DNA of 64,000 nt. It comes from Borreliella afzelii. Lineage in GTDB: Bacteria; Spirochaetota; Spirochaetia; Borreliales; Borreliaceae. Every line of letters begins with the position of its first letter. The stretch's first letter is position 1. The position numbers and the translations under genes are program-made. Positions 56,581 through 64,000 of this stretch are shown one piece after another. The DNA lies in assembly GCF_014202295.1 (NCBI RefSeq), contig NZ_JACHGM010000001.1, positions 124,001-188,000 on the forward strand, written 5' to 3'. Under the pieces are notes generated by a model. It ran no database searches, was not told where the DNA came from, and saw only the letters and a list, made by a program, of their open reading frames with translations.

Positions 56581-58482
56581 TTACTTTTCGATCTTAAAGT
56601 AATCAACAGATTCTTTCAAATCTTTTACACTCTCTAACATTTTCTCAGACATTGCAGAAAGCTCTTCGCTACTTGAAGCTGTTGTCTGAACCAACTGACT
56701 AACCTGTTCTATTGCATTTTTAAATTGCTCTATTTGAACGCTTTGCTTAGAACTTTCATTAGAAATATTTTTCACAAGTCTAGCTGTTTGCTCCATACCG
56801 GGAACTATTTGTTCAAAATTTTCTCCAGCTCGACTTGCAACGGTTAAGCTTCTGCTTGCAATATCAATAATCTCTCTTGCTGATTCCTTGCTTTGATCCG
56901 CAAGCTTTCTAACCTCAGCAGCCACCACTTCAAATCCCTTGCCTTTTTCTCCCACTCGTGCAGCCTCAATCGAGGCATTTAAGGCGAGTAAATTGGTTTG
57001 TCTTGTTATCTCATCAATAATTCCAATTTTTTCAGTAATTACAGTCATTGCCTCAATAGCTTTAACAACAGATTTATGCCCCTCTTTAGTTCTTTCATTA
57101 GTATTAACAGCAATTTTTTCAGTAGTAGATGCATTTTCAGTATTCTCAGAAACACCTTGTGATATTTGCTCAATATTTGCTGTCATTTGCTCTAAAGTAG
57201 ATGCCTGCTCAACAGCGCCAGAACTTAAATTCTGACTTGCATTTGCTATTTGAATCGCATTTTCATAAAGGTAATCTAGGTTTTCAATGACCCCTTTCGC
57301 AACTGAAGAAAAATTAGTTCTCAATTGCTCAAGGCCTTCGTACAAGCTATATAACTCTACAGTATCCCACTTGCCAAAATTAACATCGGCAGTAAAATTA
57401 CCAGAAGCAAGTCGCTCAGAATATTCCAATATCTTATTCAAAGAAGCGCTCAATTTTTTCACAAGATAAAGAGTTGCAATAGCAAGAATGAGTAATGTAA
57501 ATACAAAGCTAATACCCAAGATTAAAGATGTAGCTCGCGACATATAATAAAAGTCATCCTCTGAGGTTCTCATTAAAAGGATAAATTTACTATTAGACAA
57601 GTTTAATAACACCTTTTGACTAATTCCCACATATTTCTTACTGCTATTAGGATCATAATAGTAAACAGTTGAAATTTCTTTATTTTTTTGCAATAAATCT
57701 TCAGATGTTTTCTTAAGAATATTAGAATAAGAGGCGCTAAGATCCGTCAAAACATCGCCTGGTAATACTGTATGATGAACTAATAATCTACCTGTAGTAT
57801 CATAAGCTAACGCACGACCGCTAGAGAGTATTCCAAAATTAATCCCTCTAAAAGATCTATGTATATAATCCATTGAACAAAAAAACATAAAATAACCAAA
57901 AATATCGCCTGTGCCAAAATCTCTTAATGGTATACCTATTAATATGTAAGGAATCTGGCCTTTTTTATTTTTTATCTTGGAAATGTTTTTAACCAAAGAT
58001 TCTTCAATAGACCCAGGATCTGCCAACATGACAAAGGAATTGTAAACAATACTTTGAGATTCTTTAAGTTTTGTAAAATATTCTCTATCCCCAATAGATC
58101 TGCCAAAATCACTATTATCCTTAACAGCAGTAGTAAAAACTATTTCACCTTCTTTGTTTGTAACCATCATATTACTACCACTTTGAACAAGAATTTCAGA
58201 TTGATCTGAAATAAAACCCAACCTTTTGGATTTAATTTTACTAGACTCATCAAATTTTTCAGCAGAATTGAAATACATAGAACTAACCCTAACTTTCTCT
58301 TCCATTGAAGAAATATAAAGGTTAAAAGAACTTTTAATGTTTCCAATAAGATTGATCATAAGATCAAACTGCTGATCTACTAATTTACTATTAATCAACA
58401 TTCCAAACACAAAAAATAAAATTGATATAAAGAATGCTATAAGAATAAGAACAAGTAGCAACATCCTAGCTTTCAGCTTCAT
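56581..58482 (-). CDS. mcp5: Methyl-accepting chemotaxis protein (Mcp5-like)
   Basis: A transmembrane receptor of about 633 residues. TM1 about 8-30, a dCache-type periplasmic domain (about 35-310), TM2 about 315-340, HAMP about 340-395, and the cytoplasmic signalling hairpin with [21 protein letters not shown] (in parts: [27 protein letters not shown]). Ends SVDYFKIEK without a CheR tether. ATG 58482 is chosen because AGAGGTGG lies 5 bases before it; a GTG three codons earlier is in frame. It follows the other receptor by 30 bases. Confidence 0.94.
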   Translation of the reverse strand: MKLKARMLLLVLILIAFFISILFFVFGMLINSKLVDQQFDLMINLIGNIKSSFNLYISSMEEKVRVSSMYFNSAEKFDESSKIKSKRLGFISDQSEILVQSGSNMMVTNKEGEIVFTTAVKDNSDFGRSIGDREYFTKLKESQSIVYNSFVMLADPGSIEESLVKNISKIKNKKGQIPYILIGIPLRDFGTGDIFGYFMFFCSMDYIHRSFRGINFGILSSGRALAYDTTGRLLVHHTVLPGDVLTDLSASYSNILKKTSEDLLQKNKEISTVYYYDPNSSKKYVGISQKVLLNLSNSKFILLMRTSEDDFYYMSRATSLILGISFVFTLLILAIATLYLVKKLSASLNKILEYSERLASGNFTADVNFGKWDTVELYSLYEGLEQLRTNFSSVAKGVIENLDYLYENAIQIANASQNLSSGAVEQASTLEQMTANIEQISQGVSENTENASTTEKIAVNTNERTKEGHKSVVKAIEAMTVITEKIGIIDEITRQTNLLALNASIEAARVGEKGKGFEVVAAEVRKLADQSKESAREIIDIASRSLTVASRAGENFEQIVPGMEQTARLVKNISNESSKQSVQIEQFKNAIEQVSQLVQTTASSSEELSAMSEKMLESVKDLKESVDYFKIEK

Positions 58483-58512
58483 ACTAACCACCTCTTTTAC
58501 AAAAAATAAACT

Positions 58513-60774
58513 CTAAAACTCTGAAAAATCATCATCAAAATTTAAATCCTTATCAGCAATATCGATAGCTTTTTTAGGATCAACTCGCTTATTAATAGCT
58601 CTTACAGAAGGCTCAGGCTCAATACTTAAAGAATGATTATTATGCCTACTACCATTTAAAGTCGAAATTCCATTACTTTTTAAATCTTGATTTTCATCTT
58701 TAAAAGAATCTTCAGGACAATCCATTAATCTGAAATCATACTCACCATCCTCCAGATTTTCAATCTTAGAATCTTTAATTTTAAAAAATAATACAGATTT
58801 TCTGAGTTCCTTAGACTTTTCTAGCATTTTATCGGACATACTAGAAAGTTGCTCACTACTTGAAGCTGAAGACTGTACGACTTCTCCAACTTGATCTAAA
58901 GCCATTTTAAATTGAGCAATCTGATCGCTCTGCTTAGAACTACCTTCTGAAATCTTCTTAACAAGATTAGCTGTTTCTTCTATTTCAGGTAACATTTCTT
59001 TAAAGATCACTCCTGCTTCAGTTGCTACTTTAGAGTTATCTTCAACTAATTCTCCAATCTCAAGAGCCGAAATTTTACTAAGATCAGCCAACTTTCTAAT
59101 CTCACTAGCCACAACAGCAAATCCCTTTCCTTCATCACCCGCTCTTGCAGCTTCAATAGCCGCATTTAAAGCAAGTAAATTGGTCTTTCTGGCTATTTCT
59201 TCAATAACGCTAACTTTCTCTACAATATCTTGCATAGCAATAACAGATTCTTCAACAGCCTTACCGCCTATATGGGAATTTTCATTTGTCTTTAAAGCTA
59301 TTTGCTCTGTTTCATAAGAATTATTCGCACTCATATTAACACCTGACGCTATTTGCTCAACATTAGCTGACATTTCTTCAAGAGCAGATGCCTGCTGTAA
59401 CGCACTAGAGCTTAAATTTTGACTCGAACTGGCAACCTCTAAACTTGCCTTATTTACATAGCTAATATTTCTCAAAACACTCGCAATTGCTACAGAAATA
59501 GCTTTTTTCATTTTCACAACCCGAAGACTTAGCATACTAAGCTCATCAGAAAAATCATCGCCATCATCAAGAGCATAATCTTTATCTAAACTTCCATTAA
59601 CCATATCTTGAACTAAAACTCTAATTGCGTTTAAACGAAAACTAATAACCCTATCTATTCTTGCCAAAAGAACAATGCTTAATAAAATAATGCCTAAGGC
59701 AGAATATAAGACATACTGGAATCTTATGCTAGATATTACTCCGTAAATATCTTTATAAGGAAGTCTAGCAATAAGTACTCCACCTTTTTCTCCCAATTTA
59801 CTACTTATAGGCAACAGTGCATAATAACATTCCTCTCCCATTTCGGGGAAAAATATTCTATCAATAGTATAAACCGAAACTTCGGTAGGAATATTTGATA
59901 AAAGAGGTGGCTTAGAAAAAACATCTTTAAGAGTATTTAAAAATTTAGAACTAACCCTACTAATTTCATTGTATTCTTCAAAAGGATTAACTGCTATATT
60001 ATTAGGATCCACATAAATAAAATTGCCTCTTTTATAAAAACCGAATCTAAATCTATCAAAACTATCTGCCAAAACATCATTAAGCAAATATCCGGCCAAA
60101 TACCCACAAACAAGTTTATCTTCTGGAGAATATACAGGAACAATTATTGCAAAAGCCTTTTTTTCGCTTTGCCTAGACCTAATGGCAACCTCTGCAGATA
60201 TTCCTTCAGAAAGATTTGAATACCAACCTATAAATTTTAATTGGTCTTGCTTATAATCCTCAACCGCTTTTTTAAAATAATTGGTATTAGCCTCAGAATG
60301 ACCAAAATCCATATTATTTTCATGCCTTGTGCTAACAATTATTCTTCCTTCAAAATCAAAAAATGCAAATTCTTCAAAAAAGGTATCATTTTTAAGATTG
60401 GCCATAAAATTGTATAAGTATTGTCGATATTTTTTATTCACCTTTACAGAATCAATAACAAATTTTGGATTTTTTCTTAAATCTATCAATTCAGACTCAG
60501 AGAAATCTTTTCCTCTATTCTCATAAATTGCAAATTCTGATATGGTTTCAAGTGCCAAATTAGAAGCTGCACCACTGACTATAACATACAAAGTGTCCAA
60601 AAAAGATTGTGTAGAAAAAGCTGCTCTTCTTAATTGCGCCCTTGTAAGTTGCTTATAATAATCTTCTAAATAACCACATAAAACAAAATTAAAAATCATA
60701 GAAAAAAGCAATAATATAAAAATTAAAAACAATAATAAAAATCCAACAAACCTGTATTTAAGCTTCAATAGCAT
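58513..60774 (-). CDS. mcp4: Methyl-accepting chemotaxis protein with C-terminal tether (Mcp4-like)
   Basis: 753 residues. TM1 about 9-31, dCache-like periplasmic domain (about 35-345), TM2 about 350-372, HAMP-like linker, and a signalling hairpin with [19 protein letters not shown]. After the hairpin there is an extra acidic tail of about 90 residues ending FDDDFSEF; its last five, DFSEF, fit the x-[HFYW]-x-x-[HFYW] CheR/CheB-binding pentapeptide. The partner receptor downstream lacks it. GAGGTAG precedes the ATG. Ligand unknown. Confidence 0.94.
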   Translation of the reverse strand: MLLKLKYRFVGFLLLFLIFILLLFSMIFNFVLCGYLEDYYKQLTRAQLRRAAFSTQSFLDTLYVIVSGAASNLALETISEFAIYENRGKDFSESELIDLRKNPKFVIDSVKVNKKYRQYLYNFMANLKNDTFFEEFAFFDFEGRIIVSTRHENNMDFGHSEANTNYFKKAVEDYKQDQLKFIGWYSNLSEGISAEVAIRSRQSEKKAFAIIVPVYSPEDKLVCGYLAGYLLNDVLADSFDRFRFGFYKRGNFIYVDPNNIAVNPFEEYNEISRVSSKFLNTLKDVFSKPPLLSNIPTEVSVYTIDRIFFPEMGEECYYALLPISSKLGEKGGVLIARLPYKDIYGVISSIRFQYVLYSALGIILLSIVLLARIDRVISFRLNAIRVLVQDMVNGSLDKDYALDDGDDFSDELSMLSLRVVKMKKAISVAIASVLRNISYVNKASLEVASSSQNLSSSALQQASALEEMSANVEQIASGVNMSANNSYETEQIALKTNENSHIGGKAVEESVIAMQDIVEKVSVIEEIARKTNLLALNAAIEAARAGDEGKGFAVVASEIRKLADLSKISALEIGELVEDNSKVATEAGVIFKEMLPEIEETANLVKKISEGSSKQSDQIAQFKMALDQVGEVVQSSASSSEQLSSMSDKMLEKSKELRKSVLFFKIKDSKIENLEDGEYDFRLMDCPEDSFKDENQDLKSNGISTLNGSRHNNHSLSIEPEPSVRAINKRVDPKKAIDIADKDLNFDDDFSEF

Positions 60775-60868
60775 AATAAACTACCTCACAAATCATCTAC
60801 TTATTTAATCAAATAAACTAAAGATCAAAAAGGGTATCAAAAAAAAATTTACAGCAAAAATTTAAAAA

Positions 60869-60886
60869 CTCTTAAAAAATTAAAAG
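60869..60886 (-). terminator. Possible terminator of the nucleoside transporter operon
   Basis: Minus strand CTTTTAA-TTTT-TTAAGAG (7 pairs, one G-U) followed by TTTTTAAATTTTT, 45 bases after the last permease stop. Weak, AT-rich. Confidence 0.3.
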
Positions 60887-60930
60887 AATTTTCAAAATAT
60901 GAAAAACAAATTATAGACCATTATTAACTA

Positions 60931-61857
60931 CTAATGCTTTTTATAAGGTATTCCTAAAAACTTAGGCGCATTATTTCTTTTTGAAAAAAAGACAAGACTT
61001 GCAATAATAATTAAATATGGGGTAATAACTAACATTTTGGGTGGCATTATCAAAGACAAAAAAGGCGATTGAGCCAAAACAATTGCCAAAGTTTTTACGA
61101 ATGAAAACAAAAAACTACCCATTAAAACCCCAAAAGGCGTCCATTTTCCAAAAATTAACATTACAATAGAAATAAAACCTTGTCCACCTGTAACCCCTTG
61201 CACATAGCTTGATGCAATCACTGTTGTAAGAACAGCACCCGAAACCCCTGCTAAAAACCCACTCAAAAGAACACAACAAAATCTAATCTTATTTACACTA
61301 ACTCCAACAGACTCTAATACCTCTGGATTTTCGCCGCTAGCATTAATTCTAAGCCCAATTTTAGTGTATTTGAAAACAATATGAAATAAAACCACACCTA
61401 ATATTGCAATGTATACAGAATATCTTTTGCCAAAAATTTGGAATATAAAAGACGTTTTGCTTAAAATTCCATTAAAAAGTATCGGCAACTTTATTTCTAT
61501 AGGCGGAGTTGAAATAGAAGAAAAAATCAAAGTGCTTATAAAAACAGCAATAGCGGGTCCTAAAAAATTAAGCGCCATTCCGGTTATAATTTGATCTGAT
61601 TTTAAAAAAATTGTAAAAACAGCGTGCAAAATAGCAAGTACAAGCCCCGCCAATCCACCAACAAAAATTGAAAATAATGGGTCATGTGTAAAATATGCAA
61701 CTGCAGCTCCTGAAAATGCTCCTATTGTCATTATTCCTTCAAGTCCAATATTAATAATTCCACTTTTCTCACTTATTAGACCCCCAAGGCCAGCTAAAAT
61801 TAAGGTTTGAGAATTTATTAGAGTTTCACTAATTAAGAATATTATTATATTTGACAC
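60931..61857 (-). CDS. ABC transporter permease, nucleoside type (NupQ/BmpG-like)
   Basis: About 308 residues, eight to nine membrane helices. GLGGLISEKSGIINIGLEGIM is in parts ISEKSGIINIGLEGIM, the hallmark of the second permease of BMP-type nucleoside uptake systems. INASGENPEVLESVGVSV is the cytoplasmic coupling loop. GTG 61857 has AAAGG 8 bases before it; GTG 61866 is also possible. It overlaps the other permease by 29 bases. Confidence 0.9.
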   Translation of the reverse strand: MSNIIIFLISETLINSQTLILAGLGGLISEKSGIINIGLEGIMTIGAFSGAAVAYFTHDPLFSIFVGGLAGLVLAILHAVFTIFLKSDQIITGMALNFLGPAIAVFISTLIFSSISTPPIEIKLPILFNGILSKTSFIFQIFGKRYSVYIAILGVVLFHIVFKYTKIGLRINASGENPEVLESVGVSVNKIRFCCVLLSGFLAGVSGAVLTTVIASSYVQGVTGGQGFISIVMLIFGKWTPFGVLMGSFLFSFVKTLAIVLAQSPFLSLIMPPKMLVITPYLIIIASLVFFSKRNNAPKFLGIPYKKH

Positions 61858-62980
61858 CCTTAACACCTTTTAAAAAGATTTTATTTAAAAAATAACCGGC
61901 AGAAATTACAAGAACAATTATTCCCATCATCAAAGATACAATTGAAGATGGAAGACCCATTAAACTTTGAACCCTGCTGCTTCCATAAAGCAATATAGAA
62001 AAAAGAACACTAGAAAATATTATGCCAATCGGCGAATTATTCCCCATCAAAGAAACAGCTATCCCATTAAAACCAATTCCTTCCATGTAAGAAAGCTTGA
62101 ATATAGATTTATTAACACCCATAATTTGAACAGCACCAGCAAGACCTGCAACAGCTGCTGAGAGAAACATTGAAAAGATTAGAACAGCTTTTACATTAAT
62201 GCCCATACATCTTGAAGCTTCAATATTATTTCCCGTGGCATTTATTTTAAATCCAATAATAGTTTTATTAAGCAAAAACCATATTAAAATAGCAAAAATG
62301 ATACCTAAAATTATTCCAAAATGAAGAGGAGCTTTTAAAAGTTCATTAATAAAAGGATGAGAAGCCCTATAAGCAAGACCTTCTGGTGAAAGCTTCCAAG
62401 AGCCTAAAAAATCAATAAATGCACTCTCTTTAATGGACTTTGAAAAATCACTATTATCTCTTTTAATAAAACTAAAATCTAAAATTATATTATTCAAATG
62501 AAACAATATCCAATTAAACATTATTCCTGAAATTACTTCACTAATATTGAATTTAGCTTTTAAATATCCAATTAAAATTCCTAAACTACCTGACGCTAAA
62601 AAAGTAATAACAAAAATAGTAATTACATGCAAAATTGGGGGCAAATCAAGTAAAACCGCTGCTATTAAAGCAACAATAGATCCTAGCATAAACTGACCTT
62701 CAACCCCAATATTAAAAAGACCTGTTTTTAAAGAAATACCAATAGAAAGGCCTGTAAAAATTAAAGGAGCTGCATAACTTAAAACATAACCTAAATGTTT
62801 GGGAGACGAAAACATAATCTCTAGTATGATAAAATACATTCTAAAAGGAGAATAGCCAAACACTATTACCACTAAACCAACAATTAAAAATCCAACAAAT
62901 AGAGCAAAAACACTTACAAATACTGAAGAATTTAAAAATTTCAATATAAATTTACTGCATACATTTTTACTACTTCTCAT
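61829..62980 (-). CDS. ABC transporter permease, nucleoside type (NupP/BmpF-like)
   Basis: 383 residues. SLKTGLFNIGVEGQFMLG is the paired hallmark of the first permease, and INATGNNIEASRCMGINV the coupling loop. Ten or so helices. Directly abuts the ATPase stop (TAA-ATG). Confidence 0.9.
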   Translation of the reverse strand: MRSSKNVCSKFILKFLNSSVFVSVFALFVGFLIVGLVVIVFGYSPFRMYFIILEIMFSSPKHLGYVLSYAAPLIFTGLSIGISLKTGLFNIGVEGQFMLGSIVALIAAVLLDLPPILHVITIFVITFLASGSLGILIGYLKAKFNISEVISGIMFNWILFHLNNIILDFSFIKRDNSDFSKSIKESAFIDFLGSWKLSPEGLAYRASHPFINELLKAPLHFGIILGIIFAILIWFLLNKTIIGFKINATGNNIEASRCMGINVKAVLIFSMFLSAAVAGLAGAVQIMGVNKSIFKLSYMEGIGFNGIAVSLMGNNSPIGIIFSSVLFSILLYGSSRVQSLMGLPSSIVSLMMGIIVLVISAGYFLNKIFLKGVKGVKYNNILN

Positions 62981-64000
62981 TTAGCTTAAACCTATCATCA
63001 TTTTACCAATAACATCAATATCAAAATTGTCTTCTAAAATACCTACTATCTTTCCATCATGCATCACAGCTATTCTGTCACAAACATTAACAAGTTCATC
63101 AAGTTCAAGAGAAACTAACAAAACAGATCTACCTGCATCTCTTTGCTCTATTATTCTTTTATAAATATTCTCAACAGCTCCAACATCAAGACCTCTTGTA
63201 GGTTGAATAGCCAAAAGAATATCTGGCTCTAAACTAACCTCGCGAGCAATAATAACCTTTTGCTGATTACCTCCAGATAAATATTTTACCTTATTAAAAA
63301 TATTTCTTGGTCTAATATCAAAATAATTTACAAGTTGGTTGCTCAATTTTTTTAAAATGTTAAGATCAAACCCTACAAATTGTTTTTTAACCTTATTAAA
63401 TTGTCTTTTAATAAAATTGAAAAAATTAAATTTTAAATCAAAATTATTCTTTGAATGATTTTTTTTAAATCTCAAATAATCAGGATTATCAAAGCTCTTA
63501 AGCCCAATATTTTGCATAACATTGAATTCTAAAATAAGACCGTGCCTCTGCCTGTCCGAAGGGATATTACCAATTTTTTTATCTATTATTTGCTTAATTG
63601 TTAAACCTTTTAAAGATTCTAAATTGCCCGAAGCATTTTTTTTAAAAATATCGCCCTTAAATATACTTTTTAAACCCAAAATTGCATCAACCAAATCCTC
63701 TTGGCCACTTCCCTCAATACCTGATATCCCAAGAATTTCACCATTTCTCAGATTAAGATTAACGTCTTTAACTTTTAAAATTCCTCTCTCATCTTTAATG
63801 CTTAAATTCTTTATTTCAAGAACATTAAAATGATTTTCAAATTGAATCTTAGATGAACGAAGTGCAATCTCTTTCCCTATCATTAATTTTGTAAGATCTC
63901 TGTCATCAATCTCAGCAATATTAACAGTTTTAACAGTCTTTCCAAGGCGCATAATTGTACATCGCTTTGCAATAGACCTAATTTCTTTTATTTTATGAGT
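62981..64000 (-). CDS. ABC transporter ATPase, two-domain sugar/nucleoside type (5' part missing)
   Basis: The window holds the end of the first nucleotide-binding domain (H-loop THKIKEIRSIAKR at 63960-64000, followed by MRLGKTV) and all of the second. In the second the P-loop is degenerate (GISGIEGSGQEDL, no Lys-Ser/Thr), signature LSGGNQQKV is intact and the Walker B region is AIQPTRGLDVGA, with Gln in place of Glu. This asymmetry is normal for the RbsA/MglA/BMP group. With the two permeases and a BmpD-like binding protein elsewhere it should import purine nucleosides. The frame is open to the right edge. Confidence 0.92.
   Translation of the reverse strand, partial: THKIKEIRSIAKRCTIMRLGKTVKTVNIAEIDDRDLTKLMIGKEIALRSSKIQFENHFNVLEIKNLSIKDERGILKVKDVNLNLRNGEILGISGIEGSGQEDLVDAILGLKSIFKGDIFKKNASGNLESLKGLTIKQIIDKKIGNIPSDRQRHGLILEFNVMQNIGLKSFDNPDYLRFKKNHSKNNFDLKFNFFNFIKRQFNKVKKQFVGFDLNILKKLSNQLVNYFDIRPRNIFNKVKYLSGGNQQKVIIAREVSLEPDILLAIQPTRGLDVGAVENIYKRIIEQRDAGRSVLLVSLELDELVNVCDRIAVMHDGKIVGILEDNFDIDVIGKMMIGLS

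Noticed and set aside
1-64000. CRISPR arrays, insertion sequences, prophage genes
   Set aside because: No spaced direct repeats, transposase, integrase or phage structural gene was seen.

Overview
The window is a strongly AT-rich, gene-dense stretch of a Borrelia burgdorferi sensu lato (Lyme spirochaete) chromosome. Diagnostic content: the c-di-GMP receptor PlzA (R145/R149), CoA-disulfide reductase, the ROK regulator BadR, a second EF-G, a Dps protein with a Cys-rich tail, a complete mevalonate operon and a BmpD-type nucleoside ABC transporter. From memory, the gene order is that of B31 BB_0738 (left) to BB_0677 (right), so the window reads opposite to the usual B31 orientation. The exact genospecies cannot be decided by eye. 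No phage, transposon, CRISPR array or plasmid-type region was seen.

Layout. 1-4 kb: valS (5' part), dus, an RlpA-type septal protein, and a divergent Sua5/TsaC. 4-12.9 kb: plzA, then a rightward run pbp1A, ParB-like, pgi, a TcyP-like transporter and CoA-disulfide reductase. 12.9-17.3 kb: pfk, a MinD-like ATPase and the KtrA/KtrB potassium channel. 17.4-21.8 kb: CyaB-like CYTH protein, a secreted six-repeat protein, pgsA, thrS. 21.9-34.3 kb, all leftward: mltG-dnaG-rpoD-zinc-ribbon gene-rnpB-TPR gene-mreB-mreC-mreD-pbp2-rodA, which joins the macromolecular-synthesis genes to the elongasome. 34.5-40.5 kb: tRNA-Thr and tRNA-Tyr, two unrecognised genes, the CCA enzyme, rnc, acpP, rpmF, coaD and a small Cys/His protein. 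40.8-44.3 kb: ffh-rpsP-khpA-rimM-trmD-rplS. 44.3-49.1 kb: badR, fusA2, dps, a CAP-domain lipoprotein, tRNA-Val. 49.1-56.5 kb: six-gene mevalonate operon and divergent mnmA. 56.6-64 kb: two chemoreceptors and the nucleoside ABC transporter (ATPase cut by the window end).

How the genes work together. Cell-wall growth is covered by PBP1A, PBP2, RodA, MreBCD, MltG and RlpA, with lipid carriers fed by the mevalonate genes. The TcyP-like transporter beside CoA-disulfide reductase suggests a thiol/redox unit. tRNA maturation is well represented (rnpB, CCA enzyme, dus, mnmA, trmD, tsaC), and none of the three tRNA genes encodes its CCA end.

Most genes are ordinary core functions. The least explained signals are two long perfect palindromes, one upstream of pbp1A and one upstream of mltG, a tandem 15-mer upstream of plzA, the secreted six-repeat protein at 17.9-19.4 kb, the pair of unrecognised genes at 34.8-36.9 kb, an altered G3 motif in Ffh, and a CheR-tether-like tail on one chemoreceptor. 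Several starts were moved to codons (often TTG or GTG) with a proper Shine-Dalgarno sequence; reasons are given per gene.
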